In this document: piece by piece, positions 1 through 5,836 of the stretch
Position numbering within the stretch: the stretch's first letter is position 1
Layout: every line of letters starts with the position of its first letter
NCBI GenBank assembly: GCA_039815505.1
Contig: JBCBZE010000224.1
Coordinates: 1 to 5,880, forward strand
DNA: 5,880 nucleotides
Origin: CANLWN01 sp039815505
Lineage (GTDB): Bacteria; Bacteroidota; Bacteroidia; Flavobacteriales; Flavobacteriaceae
Reading direction: 5' to 3'
Made by a program: the position numbers and the translations under genes
Notes under the pieces: generated by a model
Databases searched by the model: none
Told to the model about the DNA's origin: nothing
Seen by the model: the letters and a program-made list of their open reading frames with translations, nothing else

Positions 1-647
1 ACTTGAATAATACTTTTATCGCTAGTGGATAAAAGTACCTTGGCCTTTTCTATTTTTTCCTCTAGGACATATTGATAGGGTGTTTTCCCTAGATAAGATT
101 TAAACGATCTTGCAAAATGATAGATACTCATTTCCGCCACCGCCGACAGTTCATTCAAAGTAAGTCTCTTATCGTGGTTACACTGCACGTAATTGACCGC
201 TTTTTTTATACGAAAAGGTATTTGGGTATGCCCAATGGGTTTTTCCCTTCGATTATTGTCAATCTTTCGATGGGCAAAATTGCCTAGTGCAATTTCTATG
301 GCGGCAAAAATATCTTCCTTCCTAAACGGTTTTACCAAATACCCCGAGGGTCTTGTTGATTTAGCCTCTTGCAAGGTCTTTTTATCCGTATAGGAGGTGA
401 TATAGATGAAGGGAACGGTATCGGTCCGCATCAGATATTTGGCAATGTCGATACCCGATTTTTGGCCTCGAAGTGAAATATCCAATAGTGCAATGTCCGG
501 TTGTTTTTTCTCAATAGATTCTATAGCGGCCCGGTAAGAATCCACGATCGTTGAATTCCCATAGCCCAATTCGTACAAACAATCGTGCAGGTCTTTGGAA
601 ATGAGACGTTCATCTTCAACAATTAGTACGTCAAAACTCGTAGTCAT
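1..647 (-). CDS. Response regulator, receiver domain plus AraC-type HTH (3' end cut by window)
   Basis: The gene enters from the right and 215 codons are visible before it leaves the window at base 1. Residues 5-120 form a receiver (CheY-like) domain: the acidic pocket is E11-D12, the phospho-acceptor is D56 in LLDIS, the switch Thr is T84 and the conserved Lys is K106 in the KPF motif. After a linker, residues from about 143 form the first half of an AraC/XylS DNA-binding domain, with a helix-turn-helix around 162-186 and the typical GKTPYQYV stretch at 187-194. The second helix-turn-helix would lie beyond the window. It is presumably a transcription factor activated by phosphorylation from a histidine kinase. 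No kinase is visible, so its partner is outside the window or unlinked. The ATG at 647 places the receiver at the usual distance from the N-terminus. No Shine-Dalgarno site is seen, as is usual in Bacteroidota. Its targets are unknown. Confidence 0.93.
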   Translation of the reverse strand, partial: MTTSFDVLIVEDERLISKDLHDCLYELGYGNSTIVDSYRAAIESIEKKQPDIALLDISLRGQKSGIDIAKYLMRTDTVPFIYITSYTDKKTLQEAKSTRPSGYLVKPFRKEDIFAAIEIALGNFAHRKIDNNRREKPIGHTQIPFRIKKAVNYVQCNHDKRLTLNELSAVAEMSIYHFARSFKSYLGKTPYQYVLEEKIEKAKVLLSTSDKSIIQ

Positions 648-1043
648 TTAAACGAAAGATAATAAAAAAATGGGACGCTTTGTATGGAATAAACTTGAGG
701 TCTCATCAAATCCTCTAGATAAAATCCAAAATTTGTTCGGTTAGTTCCCAGTATGGATATTTCATAAAACGGTCGTATCACTTTTAGATATGATAGGGCA
801 TGGCGTTCGGGTATCCGCCTTGGAAGTATGGTTTTTACAAAATATGTTCTCAATACATTCCTTTTTAAAACTGTTTTTTCGCCAAGTCCTTTTTATAGGC
901 CCTGTATTACCAGGGAACGTATAATCTTAACCCCTATTTTTTCGCTTTTAAGGGTACATTTTCGCCTTCATAAAGGTTTTATGGGCCACCCCTGGTTTTC
1001 TCCGGTTTCTTTGTATCAAATTCGTAAGCAAACACCATAAACC
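648..1043. other. Intergenic stretch with no convincing gene
   Basis: About 400 bases separate the response-regulator start from a possible small ORF at 1044. Short open frames exist on both strands, but their translations show no recognisable domain, signal peptide or composition expected of a protein. The promoter of the response regulator should lie here, reading leftward, but I found no good TTG ... TAnnTTTG pair. The nearest is a TATCTTTC-like element almost touching the start codon, which is too close to use with confidence. Confidence 0.5.
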
Positions 1044-1157
1044 ATGAAAAAAAAATATACATACAAAATAGTTTATTTCGTTCTTCCTTTCACCTGTTTT
1101 ATTATGTCGACCATTGTATTTCTTACCCTATTGATCATACGTTTGGGAGGCTTTTAA
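1044..1157 (+). CDS. Possible 37-residue single-pass membrane peptide
   Basis: An ATG-started frame of 37 codons begins MKKKYTYK and continues with a hydrophobic stretch at residues 9-32 long enough to cross a membrane once, then ends RLGGF. The layout (lysine-rich N-terminus, one hydrophobic helix, short polar tail) is that of a small inner-membrane peptide. It is preceded by an A/C-rich leader without a Shine-Dalgarno site and followed about 95 bases later by an intrinsic terminator that would also end a plus-strand transcript. The sequence faintly recalls the first helix of DUF2798-type small membrane proteins, but it is too short for a reliable assignment and I give it no function. A chance open frame in AT-rich DNA remains quite possible. 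Confidence 0.3.
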   Translation: MKKKYTYKIVYFVLPFTCFIMSTIVFLTLLIIRLGGF

Positions 1158-1170
1158 CCTTACCTTTTAG

Positions 1171-1219
1171 TCCGTAAGCAACGTTTGTATCGCAAGTGAA
1201 AAGATGATTCGCAAGTAAA
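1171..1219. repeat. Three degenerate copies of a YCGYAAGYRA repeat
   Basis: TCCGTAAGCAAC (1171), ATCGCAAGTGAA (1189) and TTCGCAAGTAAA (1208) are related 12-mers spaced 18 and 19 bases apart, differing mostly by transitions. A fourth relative, TTCGTAAGCAAA, lies at 1021-1032. The spacing is close to two helical turns, so a protein-binding array is possible. Decayed tandem duplication or chance are alternatives. Confidence 0.35.
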
Positions 1220-1252
1220 GAATTTGAGTTTAGTGTTTATTGTTTTTAGTTG

Positions 1253-1292
1253 AAAAAGTCCTCAAGGTGTTCTCTAATTGAGGGCTTTTTTT
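1253..1292. terminator. Bidirectional intrinsic terminator
   Basis: A 13-bp stem pairs 1253-1265 (AAAAAGTCCTCAA) with 1278-1290 (TTGAGGGCTTTTT), with one G-T wobble and a 12-base loop. It is followed by T residues to 1292. The A-run on the left arm becomes a U-run in the opposite transcript, so the element can work in both directions. On the minus strand it lies about 80 bases beyond the pyruvate kinase stop codon and is the likely end of that transcript. On the plus strand it would end any transcript from the 1044 region. Confidence 0.85.
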
Positions 1293-1370
1293 CTATCATT
1301 AGGGGTATTGTCGGGAGCTAGATTATCTTGGGAACTAAAGGATATCACATGAAGGATTGTACCGTAGCGT

Positions 1371-3203
1371 TTAAGTAAGTGCCAATGATTTTAGTTTGGG
1401 AAGCATAGACTCTTTTTTATGTTGTGAGGATTCCATGGTGGATAGGATTGTGTTGAGCAGGGCAATAGCCTCATTAATATAGGGCCCCTTGTTCAGCATT
1501 ACGCATTCTGCGCGTAAGGCGGTAGTGGCATCTGTAATTTCTGAACGTGAGGGGAGACCACTTTTGGCAAGGTTTTCCAATACTTGGGTAGCCCAAATTA
1601 CGGGTACATGCGCTGCTCCGCAGATAGATAGCATCTCTTGCTGAATTTCCCCAATATTTTCCCAGCCTGTCTCAATCGCCAAATCGCCCCTTGCAATCAT
1701 CACCCCCACATTTTTGGTCTTCATGGCTTCCAGTAGGATGGGAGCTAGGTTTTCAAAGCCAAACTGGGTTTCAATTTTTAGGACAATCCCCATTTTCTCC
1801 AACGCATTCAGCTTTGTAAGCTCCTGATAAAGTTCCGTAACATCGGCCGCTTGGTTCACAAAAGAAAAGTTAACGATATCGGCATGTTCGGCCACAAAGG
1901 GAAGATCCATCCTGTCCTTGGCCGTTAATCCTGAAAAACCTAATTTGGAGTCTGGAAAGTTAATGCCCTTATATGCCCTGAGTTTAGAGCCGTTTTCCTT
2001 GGCCAAAGTTATTTTCACCTTAAAAAGGTTTTCTTCCACATCGGTGATGGTACCACCAATTTTACCATCATCAAAAAATACGCCATCCCCTTTTTTAATG
2101 TAGTTGAATACCTCTGGCATTTGGCACGAAATAATAGCGGGTCGTACCAAATGTCCTTCGGTATCAAATAATGCCGGGGCACCAATGATCTCTTCTTTTT
2201 TTACCCATATTTCATCACCAGTCTTGAGTACCAATGCATTTTCCAATGCTGGTATGTCCCCTATGATAAATGCCATGGGAGATGCATTAAATGAGGTATT
2301 GAGTACCAGGCCGGGTTCAAAGTAAATGGTCTGTTTGCTTTCAGTTTCTACCTGGTTACCATCTATTTTTATTACCGTAAGCTTTCGGTGCTTTGATCTT
2401 GCATCGACCAAAGCGATGACATCATCAACTTCTAATTTCCCTAAGTCACCGGATGCTATGGGCAAGATGTTTGGAGCGGGTATATAATCCGTTTCGGGAA
2501 CCAAGGTGATGGTTCCCCATTCAATGGGTTGGCCTAGGGCATCTTTTTTGGATTTGCTACGCAGTACTTTGGGGCCGGGTATAATTTTGCCAGTTCGTAT
2601 TTTAGGGCCTGCCAAATCCATGGCGATTTTTACTTCTTTCCCCAGTTCCTTGGAGGCTTTTTTGATATTCGAAATTATTTTTGACCAAACTTCCCGGGAA
2701 TCATGTGCACAGTTGATTCTGGCAACATTCATGCCTTTTTCAACCATTTGCTTTACCATCCCATAGTTGTCCGCAGCCTCTTTTGGCTGCGTCACCATAA
2801 TTCTGACCCTTCTCCCTTTTGTACCTTTTCCCAAGAGGTCTTTGGAATTTCTTTCCAGTAATTTCTTCCCCTTTTTTATGGACCATTGTTGTTTTAAGGC
2901 GTCTTTTTCATTTTCGGCCACCACCAGACCCAATAGATATCTAATGGTAAGGACGCTTGCTTTTATGTGGCTCTCGGCATTGGAAAAACGGGTCAATCCT
3001 AAATTCTTTAGCTGATCTTGCATTTCCCTTACATCAAAACTTCTGAAGGAAATGTAGTTGACCAAGTTTTGGGCACTTTTTTCAAAGTATGCATCGGTCT
3101 GTTTCAATATTTCCAAAACCCTCGCTTCATCCTCATTCATTTTAGTTAGAATGGCATCCAATTGTTCAATGACCTCAAAAACTACTTCTTTCTTTATTTT
3201 CAT
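1371..3203 (-). CDS. pyk: Pyruvate kinase, atypical: N-terminal extension, enlarged B domain, no C domain
   Basis: Predicted to transfer phosphate from phosphoenolpyruvate to ADP, giving pyruvate and ATP, in the cytoplasm as the last step of glycolysis. Numbering is from the ATG at 3203 (610 residues). An in-frame TTG nine bases upstream would add three residues but is less likely. Residues 1-130 form a helical, charged extension with no counterpart in classical enzymes. The TIM-barrel A domain starts near 133 and carries R162 and N164 (ARINCAH), D196 (MDLAGPKIRTG), K476 and E478 (LKIE), D507 (ARGDL) and T539 (ATQ), matching the substrate, metal and proton-transfer residues of known pyruvate kinases. 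The inserted B domain, about 208-412, is roughly twice the usual size. The chain ends soon after the barrel, so the allosteric C domain is missing. K201 replaces the Glu of potassium-dependent enzymes. The gene is monocistronic as seen here. A divergent paralogue with altered substrate or regulation is possible. Confidence 0.88.
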   Translation of the reverse strand: MKIKKEVVFEVIEQLDAILTKMNEDEARVLEILKQTDAYFEKSAQNLVNYISFRSFDVREMQDQLKNLGLTRFSNAESHIKASVLTIRYLLGLVVAENEKDALKQQWSIKKGKKLLERNSKDLLGKGTKGRRVRIMVTQPKEAADNYGMVKQMVEKGMNVARINCAHDSREVWSKIISNIKKASKELGKEVKIAMDLAGPKIRTGKIIPGPKVLRSKSKKDALGQPIEWGTITLVPETDYIPAPNILPIASGDLGKLEVDDVIALVDARSKHRKLTVIKIDGNQVETESKQTIYFEPGLVLNTSFNASPMAFIIGDIPALENALVLKTGDEIWVKKEEIIGAPALFDTEGHLVRPAIISCQMPEVFNYIKKGDGVFFDDGKIGGTITDVEENLFKVKITLAKENGSKLRAYKGINFPDSKLGFSGLTAKDRMDLPFVAEHADIVNFSFVNQAADVTELYQELTKLNALEKMGIVLKIETQFGFENLAPILLEAMKTKNVGVMIARGDLAIETGWENIGEIQQEMLSICGAAHVPVIWATQVLENLAKSGLPSRSEITDATTALRAECVMLNKGPYINEAIALLNTILSTMESSQHKKESMLPKLKSLALT

Positions 3204-3265
3204 ATCTAGCAATTTTTAACATTCCCTATAGACGGAATACTCCATAACCAATCGTGAAATTAAGG

Positions 3266-3293
3266 GATTACCCAAAAAGAATTTTGGTTAATC
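3266..3293. promoter_or_regulatory. Hairpin or palindromic operator in the pyruvate kinase leader
   Basis: GATTACCCAAAA (3266-3277) and TTTTGGTTAATC (3282-3293) form 12-base arms with a single C/T mismatch and a four-base AGAA loop. It sits about 60 bases upstream of the pyruvate kinase ATG. No U-run follows on the minus strand, so it is not a terminator. It could be a repressor site or an mRNA leader hairpin. Its right half, GGTTAATCTAAAAA, recurs imperfectly as GGTTATCTAAAAA at 3327-3339. Confidence 0.45.
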
Positions 3294-3341
3294 TAAAAAG
3301 TTTACTTTGATAAATTGTTGTTAAAAGGTTATCTAAAAAAG

Positions 3342-3349
3342 CAAAAATA
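3342..3349 (-). promoter_or_regulatory. Candidate -7 element for the pyruvate kinase gene
   Basis: On the minus strand these bases read TATTTTTG, an exact match to the Bacteroidota -7 consensus TAnnTTTG. No TTG lies at the usual upstream distance; the nearest candidate is a CTTTCC at 3371-3376. Use of this element would give an mRNA leader of about 130 bases containing the 3266-3293 hairpin. A match of this kind in AT-rich DNA can arise by chance. Confidence 0.35.
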
Positions 3350-3449
3350 AACATTTGGTCAAGAGCTTACGGAAAGATAGTTTTTCCCGATGATTATTAA
3401 AAAAGCAGGGATGGTAATACGCTAAGATGCAATGCATTTACTGCAAGAA

Positions 3450-3500
3450 ACACATTCCCTATTACGGCTAATTCTTCCCTTTTAAAGTCAATTCTTCCCT
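3450..3500 (+). repeat. Three 20-bp-phased TTCCCT direct repeats, candidate activator site
   Basis: The 11-mer AATTCTTCCCT occurs exactly at 3470-3480 and 3490-3500. A weaker copy ending in the same TTCCCT lies at 3450-3460, so the shared core recurs at 3455, 3475 and 3495 with an exact period of 20 bases. This is about two helical turns, placing all copies on one face of the DNA. The array ends 12 bases before the predicted -33 element of the cytochrome operon, the position expected for an activator. AraC-type factors often use direct repeats with about this spacing, but the binding protein is unknown. Confidence 0.5.
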
Positions 3501-3512
3501 CTGAAGCACATT

Positions 3513-3542
3513 TTGTGCACATAACCTAAGGGTATATAGTTG
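3513..3542 (+). promoter_or_regulatory. Candidate Bacteroidota-type promoter of the cytochrome/YceI operon
   Basis: TTG at 3513-3515 (within TTTTG) and TATAGTTG at 3535-3542 are separated by 19 bases. This fits the Bacteroidota pattern TTG-N19-TAnnTTTG with one mismatch in the -7 element. Transcription would start near 3549, leaving a leader of roughly 25 bases before the ATG at 3573. The -33 region overlaps a small palindrome (GCACA-TTT-TGTGC, 3506-3518). A 6-bp inverted repeat, TTTTGT-CCTGA-ACAAAA (3543-3559), straddles the expected start site and could be an operator. Confidence 0.5.
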
Positions 3543-3572
3543 TTTTGTCCTGAACAAAAAAACATAACACCA

Positions 3573-3974
3573 ATGAAGAACACTTTTAAATTTACTTTAC
3601 TTCTTTCAACAGTTTTGGTCATGAGCTGCACCAACGACAGTGAAAGTGATCTATTGATCGTAGACGATACGGAAAACACCGACAATGGAAGTGATGAAGA
3701 CGTCGATGATGTTGACGACGGCACCATTACATTCTCAACCAACATCCAACCCATTATAGCAGGCAATTGTTTAGGGTGCCATTCCAGTCCCCCAAGGAAC
3801 GGAGCTCCATTTCCTTTGGTAACCTTTGACCAAGTGCGTGCTCGCAATGGGGGGGTCTTAACTACCATTTCGAGGCAAACCGGTGAACCAAGTGCTATGC
3901 CACCATCGGGCAGGTTACCACAAGCCTCTATAGATCTGATCGACCAATGGATCCAAGAAGGGCTGTTGGAATAA
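3573..3974 (+). CDS. Mono-haem cytochrome c lipoprotein
   Basis: A 133-residue exported haem protein, presumably an electron carrier at the cell envelope. Residues 1-18 are a lipoprotein signal peptide ending in a lipobox (VMSC), so C19 should be lipidated. Residues 20-50 are a very acidic, disordered-looking linker rich in Asp, Glu, Asn and Ser. The cytochrome c domain follows: TNIQPII at 56-62, the single haem-attachment motif CLGCH at 66-70, a likely axial Met at M109 in MPPSG, and a closing helix with LIDQWIQEG at 122-130. This layout is common in Bacteroidota c-type lipoproteins. A TTG in the same frame at 3540 would place residues ahead of the signal peptide, so the ATG at 3573 is preferred. 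It is the first gene of the operon. No terminator lies in the 31-base gap to the next gene. The redox partner is unknown. Confidence 0.92.
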   Translation: MKNTFKFTLLLSTVLVMSCTNDSESDLLIVDDTENTDNGSDEDVDDVDDGTITFSTNIQPIIAGNCLGCHSSPPRNGAPFPLVTFDQVRARNGGVLTTISRQTGEPSAMPPSGRLPQASIDLIDQWIQEGLLE

Positions 3975-4005
3975 TATGTAAACAACATAATCAAAACATA
4001 TAACA

Positions 4006-4569
4006 ATGAAAAAACTAAAGAACATTTTATCGCTACCACTCATCATTCTATTACTATTAAGTTATGCGGGCAACGCGCAAAGCAAATACATTGACAAAAA
4101 TGGTGAAATAGTATTCGAGGCTTCGGAAAAATTATTTGAAGAGGTAAAGGCCGAAACCAAATCGGCAACCGCGATATTGGATACCGAGACCAACAAAATA
4201 GCATCCTTGGCCTTGGTGAAGGGTTTTCGTTTTAAAAATTCCCTGATGCAGGAACACTTTAATGAAAACTATATTGAGTCCGACACCTATCCTAAAGCAA
4301 CGTTTAGGGGCGAGCTATTGGATTTTGATAGCTCCAAACTTACGGAATCACCTGCTGATATTCTGGTGGATGGAAAGCTAAAATTACATGGAAAGGAAAA
4401 AGAAGTACGCACCAACCTTTCGGTATATAAGATCGGTAACACCATTGGTATAAAGGGCATGTTCAAAGTTGCCCCGGAAGACTTTGCTATCGACATCCCA
4501 AAAATAGTACGTAATAAAATCGCCAAGGAGGTATTGGTACAACTCAATTTTAAACTTGTCCAAAAATGA
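4006..4569 (+). CDS. YceI-like secreted protein
   Basis: A 187-residue periplasmic protein of the YceI-like lipocalin-fold family. Characterised relatives bind isoprenoid or polyprenyl lipids in an extended beta-barrel. A Sec signal peptide covers residues 1-25 (two lysines, a long Leu/Ile core, then GNAQ before the mature start at S26). The family pattern is visible as MQEHFNENYIES (81-92), YPKATF (95-100) and a KLKLHGKEKEV strand-turn (124-134) that corresponds to the usual LTIHG motif. The usual opening motif W..D..HS is absent, as in the short Bacteroidota variant. The last codons overlap the next start by four bases (ATGA), which implies translational coupling. YceI homologues are often encoded beside b-type cytochromes, which makes its place after a cytochrome c suggestive of quinone or isoprenoid handling. 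The ligand is not known. Confidence 0.9.
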   Translation: MKKLKNILSLPLIILLLLSYAGNAQSKYIDKNGEIVFEASEKLFEEVKAETKSATAILDTETNKIASLALVKGFRFKNSLMQEHFNENYIESDTYPKATFRGELLDFDSSKLTESPADILVDGKLKLHGKEKEVRTNLSVYKIGNTIGIKGMFKVAPEDFAIDIPKIVRNKIAKEVLVQLNFKLVQK

Positions 4570-4976
4570 AAACAAAGAAGTATATCGTTATCGTCGTTAT
4601 GGTTCTTGCCCTTGGTGCCATAGGTGCTTTTTTTACCTATAGCTATATGTACAAACCACATAGGAACGTATCGGAAGAAAGCGCAATAGCGGTCATGTCC
4701 GCAACGGAACTACAGGAGCGTTTTGCCAATGCCAATGGTACTTTGGAAAGTTTTGCCGATAAGATTATAGAGGTAAACGGTTATATAACCACTATAGAAC
4801 AAAGCACAACGATTATGGTCGATGATAAAGTTCAGGTAGATTTTGATAGCCATGGGCTAGATGAAAAAACGCTCGTTAATGGCGCCAATGTAACCGTAAA
4901 AGGCAGATGCGTGGGATATGATGACCTTCTCGAAATAGTTAAAGTGGATCAAGCGGTCCTAATCAACAACCAATAA
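4566..4976 (+). CDS. Membrane-anchored OB-fold protein, tRNA_anti-like family
   Basis: A 136-residue protein with an N-terminal membrane anchor at about residues 6-26 and no lipobox or clear cleavage site, so it is probably held in the inner membrane with its domain in the periplasm. Residues 45-134 fit the tRNA_anti-like (OB-fold) family: LQERFANANG (49-58), a KIIEVNGYI strand (66-74), the central VQVDFD strand (89-94), and the characteristic VKGRCVGYDDLLEIV stretch (111-125). Despite the family name there is no reason to expect tRNA binding in an exported protein. Small secreted OB folds bind diverse ligands and the role here is unknown. Its start overlaps the YceI stop codon by four bases, and the next gene follows after 13 bases, so it is firmly inside the operon. 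Confidence 0.82.
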   Translation: MKTKKYIVIVVMVLALGAIGAFFTYSYMYKPHRNVSEESAIAVMSATELQERFANANGTLESFADKIIEVNGYITTIEQSTTIMVDDKVQVDFDSHGLDEKTLVNGANVTVKGRCVGYDDLLEIVKVDQAVLINNQ

Positions 4977-4989
4977 AACAAAAACAAAC

Positions 4990-5835
4990 ATGAAAGCAAT
5001 ATATATCATCATCTTTTTAATACCCTTAATGGTTTTATCACAAGATGATCTACTATCTGAAATAGATACCAATGCAACCAATGATTTTGAAAGTGCGGCT
5101 TTCAAAGGACTGAAAATTGTAAACTTTGAGTCTACCAAAATGGTCTCTAAAAAAGAGCTGTATTTTGTGGTTTCCCATAGGTTTGGTTCCATTAAACCTG
5201 GATTTGAGGATTTTTTTGGACTTGATCAAGCTGTGACAAGGCTTAATTTTATCTATGGTATTTCGGATGCCGTGAATGTGGGGGTATCACGAAGTTCGTT
5301 TTTAAAAACGTATGAAGGTTCTTTAAAGCTTAGAATGGCAAGACAAAAAAAAGGAGGTTTTCCCTTTGCCGTGGTCGGTTTTGGAACGCTGCTTGTCAAC
5401 GGTGCGTTGGATGACGTAAACCTACCTGGTCTTAGGTTTGAGAATCGATTAGGGTATACGGGACAGTTGTTGATCGCTAAAAAGTTCAATAAGAACTTTT
5501 CTTTGGAGCTGATACCCACCTTTTTTCATGAAAATTTGGTGCAGTTGGATGAGCAGGAGAACTCACAATATGCCATTGGTTTTGGGGGCAGGCACAAGCT
5601 ATCCAAAAGACTGTCCCTTAACGTAGACTATGGATGGCATTTGAACAGGGCGTCCAATTCCCCTTTTAATAACCCCCTTTCCATCGGTTTTGATATTGAA
5701 ACCGGAGGGCATGTATTTCAATTACACTTTACCAACGCCCAACCTATGAATACCAATGGTTTTCTTGGGCAGGCTACAGGTGATTGGTCGGAAGGAGACA
5801 TTTTCTTTGGGTTTAATCTATCTCGGGTTTTTTAA
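4990..5835 (+). CDS. DUF5777-family outer-membrane beta-barrel protein
   Basis: A 281-residue protein with a Sec signal peptide (residues 1-18, ending VLSQ before DD). It continues with alternating hydrophobic and polar stretches typical of outer-membrane beta strands and closes with SRVF, a terminal aromatic residue expected for barrel assembly. Family-like motifs are VSHRFGSIKPG (61-71), FFGLDQA (75-81), RLNFIYGISDAVNVG (84-98) and the SLKLRMARQ strand (111-119). I assign it to the DUF5777 beta-barrel family from these motifs; no biochemical function is known to me. It may be a pore or a surface anchor for the other products. It starts 13 bases after the OB-fold gene, with an A-rich leader and no Shine-Dalgarno site. 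Only one base separates its stop from the next ATG, so the operon continues. Confidence 0.85.
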   Translation: MKAIYIIIFLIPLMVLSQDDLLSEIDTNATNDFESAAFKGLKIVNFESTKMVSKKELYFVVSHRFGSIKPGFEDFFGLDQAVTRLNFIYGISDAVNVGVSRSSFLKTYEGSLKLRMARQKKGGFPFAVVGFGTLLVNGALDDVNLPGLRFENRLGYTGQLLIAKKFNKNFSLELIPTFFHENLVQLDEQENSQYAIGFGGRHKLSKRLSLNVDYGWHLNRASNSPFNNPLSIGFDIETGGHVFQLHFTNAQPMNTNGFLGQATGDWSEGDIFFGFNLSRVF

Positions 5836-5836
5836 A

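Noticed and set aside
644..853. A 69-codon minus-strand frame whose stop overlaps the response-regulator ATG (ATGA).
   Set aside because: The overlap looks like translational coupling, but the translation has no recognisable domain, no kinase motifs and a composition like random AT-rich DNA. A short chance frame is more likely.
828..1040. A 70-codon plus-strand frame ahead of the small membrane ORF.
   Set aside because: The product is rich in Phe, Pro and Arg without a plausible hydrophobic segment or domain, and there is no promoter or leader to support it.
3204..3212. TTG start three codons upstream of the pyruvate kinase ATG.
   Set aside because: TTG is possible, but the ATG at 3203 follows at once, and the three extra residues add nothing to a domain.
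3428..3445. TGCA-rich palindromic stretch including AATGCATT.
   Set aside because: The palindrome is only 8 bases, easily found by chance, and is not in phase with the TTCCCT repeats or close to a promoter element.
3219..3462. ACATTCCCTAT occurs twice, at 3219-3229 and 3452-3462.
   Set aside because: One 11-base match over 230 bases, with no shared flanks and no fitting position relative to a promoter at the first copy; probably chance. The second copy is already counted in the phased array.
3488..4039. A 183-codon minus-strand frame opposite the cytochrome gene.
   Set aside because: It is the antisense shadow of a clear cytochrome c coding sequence with lipobox and CXXCH motifs; its own translation has no recognisable family.
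4287..4661. Minus-strand open frames opposite the YceI and OB-fold genes.
   Set aside because: They lie fully within well-supported plus-strand genes and show no domain of their own.
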